Origin: Rostrohypoxylon terebratum
Lineage: Eukaryota > Ascomycota > Sordariomycetes > Xylariales > Hypoxylaceae
DNA: 64,000 nt
Direction of reading: 5' to 3'
Assembly: GCA_022497145.1 (NCBI GenBank)
Contig: MU385917.1
Coordinates: 1-64,000, forward strand
The translations under genes and the position numbers were made by a program. Position 1 is the stretch's first letter. Every line of letters begins with the position of its first letter. The notes beneath the pieces were generated by a model that searched no databases, was not told the origin of the DNA, and worked only from the letters and a program-made list of their open reading frames with translations. This document shows, one piece after another, positions 21,379 through 31,037 of the stretch.

Positions 21379-24157
21379 TCAATGTTCCCTTTGGAACTCT
21401 CTACCCACCCTGTAAAGAGTTATTTTTTTCGAGATCAGGGGAGAATAACAAGGTGCTGCTATCTGGATTTTTGGAAACTCACTGTTGGCGTCAATTATTT
21501 TAATCCTCTTTCTCAGGCACCAAGATGCACCGACACGGATTGTCTCAGTACGAGGGGGGTTCATTAACTGTTGAAGGGTCATGGTGTAAACCCGCCTTTG
21601 AGCCGAATCTCTTGATTCCCAGCTCACGCCAAAGTGATCGACTGCCCTGAATATAGAAATGGCAATGTTGAAATGCTCTATCGTAAGTTTATACTTGGAC
21701 TGATAGCCTGCAACATCCAAGATCCAAATTGGGAGAGCGTCCGCATACTGGGCGGCAAAATTTCCAAGCATAGAGGAGCTGTGTACCAGAATCAATCGCA
21801 GTATCTTTATTCCCGGCAGCTGGAACATATCATTCATGAGCTTGATACGCTGGGCCTCGGATACTTGTTGAAGGGTCTGAGGACTAAACAGAATGTCTGC
21901 TACGCTTTCTAATTCGCGCCAAGGTTGATATCCTGTTATTTCCGTATGAAGTGGTCTTGAGTCCGGTAAAAGGGCGAAATTTGCTCCATACTTGACCAAG
22001 AGATCGACATATTTTCTCCTGTGTTTTTCATCTTTGAGCTTTATTGCTTCAATTAGCGGGTATAGTTGTGACTTTCCGATATTGACAACAACATTAGGGC
22101 TTACGCCACCCGCGAGAAGTCGCCCAAGTAGCTTATGCCCTTTCTGGCGTTTCACAGCCCAGAAGACTGTGTTCGATCCATCCTTTCTAGCCGTCCCATT
22201 GAAAGCGATGCCACATTCAAGTAGAACATTTACCAAGTGATTGTTATGTTTCCTGCTCCTGAGAAGGTGATAGAGGAATTCCTCGTCTCGTAAGATAAAC
22301 TTTTGTCGATCGAATTGGATGATCAGGCGTAAGCCGTTGGAATGAGGCGAGCGAAGCATGACTCTAAACAATGTCCAAATATCTGGTTTACTGAACACGC
22401 CGTTGAATTTGGAAAATAGCAGACGAGAAACATCAATACTTAGACGTGAAAGACTTGCTTCTAGAGCAGAGCGAGCCTGGCGGAAAAATGGGCAGGCGCG
22501 GTTCACACGAAGCGTGGGATCTGCACCATAGCTGAGAAGAAGCCGAATTAACTTAGGCACCTCTGCGCGCCGGTCTGCACTGATAGTGCAGCATAAGAAA
22601 TGGAGCGGCGACATCCCATCTCTGGTGACGGCATTCACTTTAGCTCCGCACATCAGAAGCTTTGCAATGATTTCAGCCCTCGTAGAGACACAAGCCGCGT
22701 GCAAAGCTGTATATCCACTGTCGTCTGCAGCATTTACGTTTGCACCATGGGATATGAGCAGGTTAAAGATCGACAAGTCTCCATTGAGAGCGGCGGCCAT
22801 GATAGGTGTGGAATTGTAATCATTCGGATCCCTCGCCTCGATGTCCGCCCTCGTATCAAGTTGGTGTTCCAATAATAAGAGACTTCTTTTTGCAAATTGT
22901 TCTATTCTCTCGATTTTTAAGCGGGCTCCGGGACGGCGCCAATCAGGCAGTGGAACCCATGGTCGTTGGAGGTACATATGAATAAGTGGTGTCAAAATGT
23001 TGTGCTCTTTCCAGGTCATTTGGATGTCGATGGCGTAAGAGATTAGTTCGCAAACCTATCGACGCTGGTTAGACTAAATGTATCACGATACGTGCGGTCT
23101 ATCAAGATCTTGTATATGATGAAGTGGTATCTCGAGGGTGGTTTTCTTTTTCACGGCAATAACTTACTTCAGAAAGGCACATATGATGGAAAGGGGCCAC
23201 TTCCTCTAATACTGGATTGGGATTAACGAACTCCTTCGCGATAAGCCACTCTCGGCACCAAATACGGTTATGGAATACTCTTTCGGCGCCTTCTCGGACA
23301 GTCCTCGCGGCATCAGAAGCGCTCAGATGTTGCATAAGACGAGAACTATCTTGGAATGGGTCATCGAATATACGATATATTATCGAAGGAGCGTGGCTGG
23401 GCAGTACTTTGCGACCCGTATATTCCCAAGGTAATCGCTCGGTCAGGTACATTGGAGCGCCGTAGTCAATGATCAATTTTGCCGTACTCAAATGCAGTCC
23501 CGACAAGGCGAGGTGTAATGCTGAGCAAGGCATGTGATCTGTCTCTTCTTCGACCTTCGTTGAATATCTGCAGAGCCAGGTATCGCGTGAAAGAGCTATG
23601 GGGAATTTGCATCCACAGACACCATAGCAAAGGAGGCTAGGGTTTGCTCCTTTCTCCATCAGCATTTCCACTATTTCGTCGTGTCCCATGTGTGCTGCAA
23701 TATGCAGTGGCGTCGACCACTAATCATAGGGAGAAGAATATTCCGAAACGTCTGACTAAGACCAACGGCCCCAGATCCTGCCATTGAAGCTTTGGGTTTG
23801 CGAGATAAGGTATTCCCCACCTAAGGTTAGGCTTAGGTTTTCCTCGTCGTCGCTCAAACGGTCTACTTGAAGGGGTACATCTAGGCTTAGAGGACCTTTG
23901 AGATAGAAATTTGGACTCAGACCAGTATCTAAGAGTAGTTTTACTGAATTCACGTGTCCTCCAAGTGCGCCCATGAATAATCCGAGGCGTCGACGGTCCG
24001 GATCGGCTCTGTCAACGATCATCGCATCATTCATGACGACTGCATGATGGCGGCGATTTGTTACACAGAACGCAACAAGGTCCAAACGAGAGAGATAGTC
24101 CGTAATTTGGACCAAGAGCTCAGCCGGAAGATCTTGGATTGATGCCATGGCCGTCAT
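21379..24157 (-). CDS. F-box and ankyrin-repeat protein, first junction uncertain
   Basis: The N-terminus (start 24157, or 24148) is an F-box (IQDLPAELLVQITDYLSRLDLV). It is followed by ankyrin repeats: GALGGHVNSVKLLLDTGLSPN, then STPLHIAAHMGHDEIVEMLM, and in the last exon NSTPIMAAALNGDLSIFNLL, GYTALHAACVSTRAEIIAKL and more. Exon 2 is 23168-23719 and exon 3 is 21379-23055; they join through a clean 112-bp GTAAGT intron in phase 0. The first junction is not clean. Exon 1 stays open to a TAG at 23758-23756, and the same frame meets a second TAG 12 codons later, just before exon 2. Weak donors at 23866 (GTAGAC) or 23878 (GTACCC) would keep the frame; otherwise the gene is interrupted. F-box/ankyrin proteins are SCF substrate adaptors; the target is unknown. 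Confidence 0.75.
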
Positions 24158-24851
24158 CGTGGGTTACCAATGGATTGGAATAGATATCTAGTAGTAGAGT
24201 AGGTACCTAATTAAGGACAAGGAATCGATATTCCACTGATGAGATACAAATTGTGTCTTATTGGTGCATGACAGAAAATGGAAAATGGATGATGGATGAT
24301 GGAAATGGATGATGTGTGTGAATAGATGATGGAAGATAGAAATGTCATGATGTTAGATTTTCAATTGAGCTAAATATTACCTAAGTACGAAGTATATCCA
24401 TGATATATATGAGAGAGAAAGCACGATAGATCATGGATGTGAGGCGAGCCTGCTGTTCTTCTACTTAACCTTATTGGTGATTGACCAAATTTGATGAGAG
24501 TTGGGAAAGTACATAATTTTGGTGGATACTGCGTTGTTCCAACATATTCCGAGAATCTTAAACCTTGAGATTACATAATCCCATAATTAAAGCCACTGAG
24601 GCTGGTGGAGTTCAAGTGGTGTGGTGGTGTGAGGTTGTGCGCCTGACGCCTGACCTGAGACTCCCATCAGCCGCTAATACTATTTAGTACTAGTGGCCTC
24701 TTCGGAACCCAGCATGTGCCGATTTTCTAATCGCATATTATCTTCAATCCTCCGAGCACTCTCAACCTCTTCACCTCCAACATTCGCCATCGTCCCACCA
24801 CGGGATACTTGATCTCCCTAACCCTCTTCACCCCTTCTAATTTTGGGCATC
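24158..24851. promoter_or_regulatory. Divergent promoter, ankyrin gene / COX24-like gene
   Basis: This is a shared upstream region of 694 bp. On the ankyrin side it carries a degenerate GGATGAT/GGAAATG repeat (24281-24345), and on the other side a pyrimidine-rich leader (24740-24840) that runs into the start at 24852. Confidence 0.45.
24281..24345. repeat. Degenerate GGATGATGGAAATG minisatellite
   Basis: Units of GGATGAT and GGAAATG alternate over about 65 bp in the ankyrin-gene promoter. It is a simple low-complexity repeat. Confidence 0.6.
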
Positions 24852-25967
24852 ATGTTGCCCTCATCCATGAGGCGGATCGTCTCTGCCGCACCCCAGTCCT
24901 CACTTGTATCCGGTTTCGCCCCTGCGAGCACGAGGATACCAGCCGCCTTCAACCTTTGCAGTAATCCAAATAGTCAGCAGCGAAGACGATATTCTTCCTC
25001 CAAGCCCTCGAGCCCCAATGACTCGCCCAAAGACCCCAAGGACATTTCTAACAACCAAGTGACGGCCACACCGTCTCAGTCGTCTAAGAAGACAAGGGAA
25101 AAGCAAAAGCGCAAGACCGCCGAATGGCCGGAAAGCAAACCAAAACTTCCCAGCGTCCCTAGTACGCAACACCTGCCACAGGAAGGTTAGTCACCATTCA
25201 AAAACTGCACTACAGGTTACACTCGCAAAATCAAATTGATACTGACTTTTCCGATAGCCCTGGCCCTGTCGACATTTTTCTCCCTACACCGACCTATGTC
25301 GACAACCAACAGTCTTCCCAAGGCGATCACTCAAGATGCATTTGCGCAAATATTTGCTACCCAGACGAAAAACGGCAAATATACCAATGTTATGTCTACA
25401 ATCTCGAGGACTGTGGATGAGCTAGAACAGCCCATGCAGAACCTGACTCTGGAGAGTCAACAAGGTGGCGAGACGGTCGCTGATGCCAACGGCGAGCCGA
25501 TGCACAAGATCGACCTCAGACACCCCGATGGCACTCAATCGAGCGTCTATGTCCAGCTTAACGCCATGTCCGGCCAATTTTTCCCTTTCCGACCCCCTCC
25601 TCTACCTCAAGCCGAGAACGTTGCAGATTCCGAAGCCGATGCCAAACTTGAGAAGATGGTGGAGAACGTCCCCCAGACCCGTGTCTACAAGGCCATGTTC
25701 ACACTAGAGGAATCAACGGACGAGAATGGCCAGCTTCGAATCGTGGCGCACAGCCCCGAGTTGGTCGAAGAAGCGCCGGCGCCGCGTACGTTCCTCGAGC
25801 GTATGGCGATGCGCCAAATCCGATGGCGTGAAGAATCACGTGGCGAGAGCCCTGAAATGCTTGCTATCAGCGTGAAGAGGCAACGGAAGCTGAAGATGAA
25901 GAAGAAGAAGTATAAGAAGCTCATGAGGCGAACTCGAAACGAACGACGGAAGCTGGATCGCATCTAA
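24852..25967 (+). CDS. COX24: Mitochondrial COX24 / mS38-like protein (DUF1713)
   Basis: Two exons (24852-25185, 25258-25967), with a 72-bp phase-1 intron, give 347 residues. The N-terminus is basic and rich in Ser, Ala and Arg (MLPSSMRRIVSAAP..., later RRRYSSSK), a typical matrix-targeting peptide. The last 35 residues, SVKRQRKLKMKKKKYKKLMR followed by RTRNERRKLDRI, are the conserved Lys/Arg-rich tail of the COX24/AURKAIP1/mS38 family, a small-subunit mitoribosome protein that in yeast is needed for COX1 mRNA processing and translation. The middle is low in conservation, as usual. The start at 24852 is the first ATG in frame. Confidence 0.88.
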
Positions 25968-26305
25968 GGCAAGTGCTGGCTCTCTGTACATAAGAGCGTA
26001 TCTATATCATCGCCTGTGTCACTGCACGTCCCGGTACAATGCATTGAGTGAGTGGGTTGTCGTAATGCGGTGTATAGGTTAGGTCGGATTGTTTCGAGTC
26101 GTTTCTTTACGGTTACGGATTTCCTACTCTCACACTACTACCTAGATCATATCATAGCATACCTATTTGACTTCTCGAAGCATCTCCATAGGTGTGCTAT
26201 GGTGATATGCAATAGAATCTCAATCTCAGTTTTTGTTTTGGTTTATCTCCTAGGCTGGTGGTATCTTGACACGTATATACGGTCGTGATAACGTGACATA
26301 CAGGA
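25968..26305. other. Convergent intergenic region
   Basis: This is the 3' flank of the COX24-like and ureohydrolase genes. No gene or structure is seen. Confidence 0.4.
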
Positions 26306-27941
26306 TTATTGGGTCACTGGATTTTCAACCATTAATTCAATCAACGAGAAAGTAACTTCGGCTGCAGCGAGAACCGTCGTCTCTCCTACATTATCGTAAA
26401 CAGGCGCTACCTCTACGACATCTGCGCCAATTACGTTTAGCCCATTCAGTCCGTCGAGAATAGTGAGGAGTTCTCTCGACGTCCAACCGCCAGGCTCGGC
26501 CGTTCCCGTCGCTTATTTATGTCACCGACGTCAGCGATATAGGTCCTGTGATCTTACCCGCAGTTCGGCTATCAAGGACACAAACTTACCTGGTGCATAC
26601 GCCGGATCAAGGACATCGATGTCCACGCTAATATAGACTTTCGAATCCCCAATCCGTTGCTTGATCTGGGAAATAATTTCCGCAGTGCCGAACTTATCTA
26701 TGTCGCGAGCTTTTATGATCTCAAAGCCGCATCGTACATCGTTTCTCGTATCACCCTTTCTGCTCGAAAGAGGAGCCCGGATTCCGGCGTGGATTGAATT
26801 TTGGCGAATGAGTCCCTAGTAATTCTCTCAGCAAAACATCGTTATTTCTAGGGAGGCCATGGTTCACCTCCTCGTGCGCTATATGCAGGAAAGTCCCATG
26901 ATTTAAGCCTCTGTGCACAAGCCATTAGTAGATACTCATAATCGTCATGATATGTCTGCAACTTACGCATAATCCGAAATCCCCCCTCCTATTATGGCAG
27001 GATCCCAAGTATCTTGCAGAATGTCAGCTCGGAATCTCTCGAGTCTATACTCATACTAACCGATATGACTATCGAAGTGGATTACAGAGACAGGCCCCCA
27101 ATGATTAAATGTTGACCTCAGCGCTGAAAGAGTTGTGGTATGATCACCACCTAGCGTCAAAATTCTTGGATGGGATGAATATGTCTCGTTGGAAGCTGTT
27201 CTCCCTGAAATAACCTAGTATACATCGTCAGTTCTTCATTCTATATTCATACGTCCTGGGACCCTGACCGTGTGCGCCTTATCCAGCTGTGCCAGAGCAA
27301 CATTATTGTCCAACCAAGTGAGCGGCACGTCGCCGCAATCCACCACCGTCGCCCACGATTTAAGAGGATTTCGCCCTAAAGTACCGTCAGAGATCATTTC
27401 TCAACCGACACTGATCACGAAATGGCCTTTACCGGTATACACGCTCCAAGAAAAGCCCGCACCTTTCCTCTGACTTCCGATCCTGATTCCCCTAGGACCA
27501 TAGCGTGCGCCTGGTCTAGCGGTAACCCCCTATACGACGATGTGTGAGCCACTTATCCCGCGCAGGCCGGTACCCACATAGCGCACAGATGTATCTACTA
27601 ACAGTATCGAAAGGCGCGCCTAAAATCGCGATGTCATATTTATTCCCCTCGGCTTCCTTATCTGATAGACAATTCAGATAGGGCAGATTCGCGTACGTCA
27701 CCAACCCGTTGAATTGGCTCCCCGTCACGATGTCGATATCCCCATTGATGTCAAGAGACGATGACTTCAGGCCAGGCCATTTTTCGGGAAATTTGAAGGG
27801 CTCTCTGCAAGTTGCGCCTTGTATTCCTGGGGGAACTGATTTCAGGTCGGGTGCGAATACGGGCTTTTGAGGCTTTTGAGGGGATTCCCGTGCATCCGCG
27901 ATGGTTACAGCGAGTATAAGTATCAAATTCCAAAAATGCAT
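26306..27941 (-). CDS. Secreted agmatinase-type ureohydrolase
   Basis: Eight exons on the minus strand (27603-27941, 27433-27529, 27269-27375, 27061-27214, 26967-27012, 26868-26910, 26590-26815, 26306-26511) give 405 residues with consistent phases and GT-AG introns. Three sites of the arginase/agmatinase manganese centre are present: GGDH (H206), FDSHID (D229, H231, D233) and SVDIDVLDP (D327, D329). The family hydrolyses guanidino compounds to urea plus an amine (agmatine gives putrescine). The N-terminus MHFWNLILILAVTIADA is a signal peptide, so this form is probably secreted or vacuolar, unlike cytosolic arginase. The Met at 27941 is the first in-frame ATG. Exons of 43 and 46 nt make it invisible to simple ORF scans. 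A MITE-like element starts 77 bp upstream. The substrate (agmatine, guanidinobutyrate or other) is not determined. Confidence 0.92.
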
Positions 27942-28777
27942 GATGCTCAATTTCGAGAATTGACGATGAATTTCATATGAGAGCCATGATAATTAAGTCT
28001 CAACCAGCCTTCTTATATACCTAGGTCAGCGTTCTCAACCAGTCAGTCAAAAAAAGCGGCCTGATCAGTTAGGCCAGTCAGGCATTAGTCAGGCTTAAGA
28101 TTTTTTCTGACTGGCAGAATGGCGCCAGGTTAACTCCCCCACGTGCCAACTCGCACCGTGAAACACTGTACGGAAGGTACGTACAGTATGTGATAGTGCT
28201 AATCGACACATGGGGGAATTAATCTGACGCTATTCTGACTGGTTGAGACCGCTGACCTAGGTACATATATCTATCTTAGTACCTACCTAGTACTACTAGG
28301 TATGTATTTGTATTGTATCATCACTTTTCCATAGATCGGAGCGATACGACTGGACTTTCCTCAAATACAAGGGTTATGTCTTGTGTAACACACCCCATAA
28401 ATTATAAACTACTATTAGTAGTAGACGTTTAAATGGGGAATCCTTTGTGCCACAGCAGATTAGGTAAGGCCAAATCTTGATCGCCTTGGCCGAGATCATC
28501 TTCTCTTCTCATTTGTCTCATTTGTACAACTTCATCTCAAGAAATCGACAATATAGCCATTCCTTTCTCACTTTCAAAATCCCCTTGTCCTACTCCTCTA
28601 GTATATATTTCAGCATGTGCTAGTACCTAACCCCTTATATGAATACCGCCTCATGGCCCAATACATCCCTACATCCCTTCAACCAGCTACGTAGTAGGCA
28701 GGCCCTAACGAGGTAAACAATAAGCCGTACATTTCCACCGAGACCTACTATAACCCCTTACTCCGTCCCCGGCCACA
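27942..28777. other. Divergent intergenic region with a MITE-like element
   Basis: It separates the ureohydrolase start from the DUF3176-like pseudogene start, and contains the element at 28018-28263. The right half (28500-28770) is a C/T-rich leader for the pseudogene. Confidence 0.45.
28018..28263. mobile_element. MITE-like element, about 246 bp, 27-bp terminal inverted repeats
   Basis: The left arm (28020-28046) starts CCTAGGTCAGCGTTCTCAAC and ends CAGTCAG. The right arm (28235-28261) is its reverse complement with a single mismatch (GTT against GGT). Each end is flanked by TA, suggesting a Tc1/mariner-type TA duplication. The interior has no reading frame; it contains further CAGTCAGGC/TTAGTCAGGC motifs near 28074-28094 and the palindromic GGTACGTAC near 28177. 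The near identity of the arms suggests a fairly recent insertion. It sits 77 bp upstream of the ureohydrolase start codon. Confidence 0.75.
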
Positions 28778-30656
28778 ATGCCTCAACCACACATCCACAT
28801 CTTCCCCCGCCCCTCTCCCAAATACTCCCCCGTCCCCTCCACCGAAGCAGACACCGAAGCCCCAGCCCAAGCCCCTCGCAGCCCCTCAACCCCCTCCATC
28901 GACTTCTCCGTCCCGACGCCGCACGAGCTCGAGCGCACCGTCCGCTCCACCCTCGGCTAGTGGCGTATAGAGTACCTCTACAGCGCCGTGTGCCTGCTCG
29001 CGGCCGGTCTCCTGGTCCTGCTCATGTGCCTCTTCGACGGGCAGCCCGTGCCGCACTGGCACTCGAACCTGCAATACGGCAGCGCGGTCATCGCCATCAT
29101 GAGCTGTTTCCGCATCGCCTTGAAAGCCGTGCTCGAGTCTTGTATCAGCCAGGGGGCCTGGATCTAGGTGTCTAGGTTCCGCAAGGGGAGCGTGGAGGCC
29201 AAGCTTGAGGATTTCAAGATGTTCGATGAGGCTGCGACGGGGTTGTGGGGCAGCTTGGTGCTGATTTGGAGGATGAAGGGGAGGTAAGTGACTTGCGTAA
29301 GGGTACGGACGGCGTACGTGCTGAAGCAGATGCAGACACCTTGCGTGTGTTGGCGCTGCCATCATGATCCTAGCCCAGGGCTTCGAGACGTTCTCCTCGG
29401 GAATGGTGGGGTTCGATCAGTCGCCGATGCAATCATACATTCCACCTCATCCGAGGGCAGAAACATGGAATCATTATGTTGCAAAGAGCAAAAGTGGCGG
29501 TTTGTGGATATGCCTCATTGTGAGATGTTGCCTCGCTCACTAATAGAGTCAGATACATCTTTACATCTCTCAACCAAGGCCGCGATTTATGACGGCATTA
29601 TAGCCCAGACCATGGCTTCAGCCCCAGCATCATGTCTAACGCTGGACTGCACATGGCCTCCCTTTCCCACGCTAGCAGTTTGCAGTAGCTGTGTCGAGTC
29701 ATATGTTAAGAACCTTTGTAACTCACACATAGGCTGCACATACATCATGCCCTCCGGAACCTCGATATTCCATGGCAGTGCAGATGCCGACTTCAAATTC
29801 AAAGTTGCTCCAAGTAATGGTTCAGTGAATGCTTTTGCTTCCAACTCGCAACCCTATATCTCCATCTTCGATGTATTATCTGCTTCAAGGGATTTCGCAG
29901 AAATTAAAGCCCAGGCTCACGAGTGCGCCTTATGGTTTTGCCTCCAAAGCTTCAACGTTTCTGTAACGAACGGCATTCAAACCAGCACCGTGATATCAAG
30001 TTGGTCAAAGACAGATTTCTCTGCGGAAAACAGCGCACGCTCCGACGAACTCACCTTCGTCGATATCCCGCCCAATCTTTATGTACAACCCGAAACTCGC
30101 CTACTCAGTCCCCGCAGGTTCCGCACAGGCTTTGAAGACGTTCATAGATGTTATAATGGCAGGCAACGCATCCGGCCCCGCAGGTGCAATTGAGCACTCC
30201 TCCGACTGGATCGAAGCGGTACGGAACGCAGCCCCCAACCTCGACTCTTGGATCGCACGGCTCGCTCTCAGCATGACAAACGAAATACGACGGACCGGTA
30301 CCCTAAGCACCGTCCCAGACACGAACGGGACACTCAGATACGCCGGCATTGCGTATGTAACATCGACCCACGTCCGCGTTAACTGGTACTGGGTGATATA
30401 CCCCTTCACCCTTATGTTCCTCGCCTTCTGCTACCTAGCGCAGACGGTCTGGCGCACGGCACGCGATCAAGTGTGCGCCTGGAAGGGCGATTCTCTGCCC
30501 ATGTTGTTCTGCCACGTGGAGCCGAGTGTGTACGCTCAAGTAGGAGACGGGATGGATATGCCCGAGGGCTTAGTCGGTCGAGTCGGGAAGATACGGGTTG
30601 AGCTCGTGCGTCGGGATGATGGGCTCTGGGTTTTCAGGGAGCCTATCGATCCGTGA
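28778..30656 (+). pseudogene. DUF3176-like membrane protein gene, disabled
   Basis: Exon 1 (28778-29283), exon 2 (29336-29499) and a last exon (29547-30656) are joined by 52- and 47-bp GT-AG introns with matching phases. Family marks are LYSAVCLLAAGLLVLLMCLF (membrane helix) and FDGQPVPHW, MFDEAATGLWGSL, ACVGAAIMILAQGFETFSS, CTWPPFPTLAVCSSC, HECALWFCLQSFNVSVTNG, and a C-terminal helix WYWVIYPFTLMFLAFCYLA. I recognise this layout as DUF3176, fungal membrane proteins of unknown role. The frame is broken by TAG at 28958-28960 and at 29165-29167. At the second the family usually has Trp; at the first a Trp origin is inferred from the neighbouring TGG. Near 30075-30095 the sensible frame shifts by one base. 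All family blocks remain readable, so decay is recent, or the strain is a null allele. Confidence 0.75.
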
Positions 30657-31037
30657 TTGGGAAGGAAATGGGGGATTGGTCTCGGTTAGCTTCTAGGCTT
30701 TGCTGAGTACGAACCTAGTGACGCGCGGATTGTCCTCACCTAGATTGCCCTCGCTGCCTACCTAGGATGGTAGTAAATTAAACAGACGCTCTGAATATCA
30801 CGGTGTTCTTCTCCAACGGGTGACATGACGCATCAATTTGTACACTGTTCCTAAACTCGGAGCTTTGAGGGCGCTATTGAACAATTCTTCGACATCAACT
30901 ACTTTCCCTATCACGATCTTGCGTTTCCTTGTGTGATAATCCAAATATTTCGTTGCCCAAATTTTGACCCTTGACTCCATGCCATAAATATCATTTCTTA
31001 CCTCTCAGAAAACTTAAAAAAGGTCGATTGAATAGTA
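30657..31037. other. Convergent intergenic region
   Basis: This lies between the pseudogene and the regulator gene. A 60-codon ATG-started minus-strand ORF (30798-30980), Lys/Arg-rich, is present but matches nothing I know. Confidence 0.35.

Noticed and set aside
27376..27432. In-frame TGA within the ureohydrolase
   Set aside because: It lies in a 57-bp GT-AG intron; splicing restores VYTGRNPLKSWATVVDCGD, as the family expects.
29284..29335. Apparent frameshift in the DUF3176-like gene
   Set aside because: A normal 52-bp GTAAGT...GCAG intron explains the change of frame; only the later shift near 30080 remains unexplained.
30798..30980. 60-codon Lys/Arg-rich minus-strand ORF
   Set aside because: It has an ATG and a stop but no motif and lies in the short 3' flank between two genes; not distinguishable from chance.
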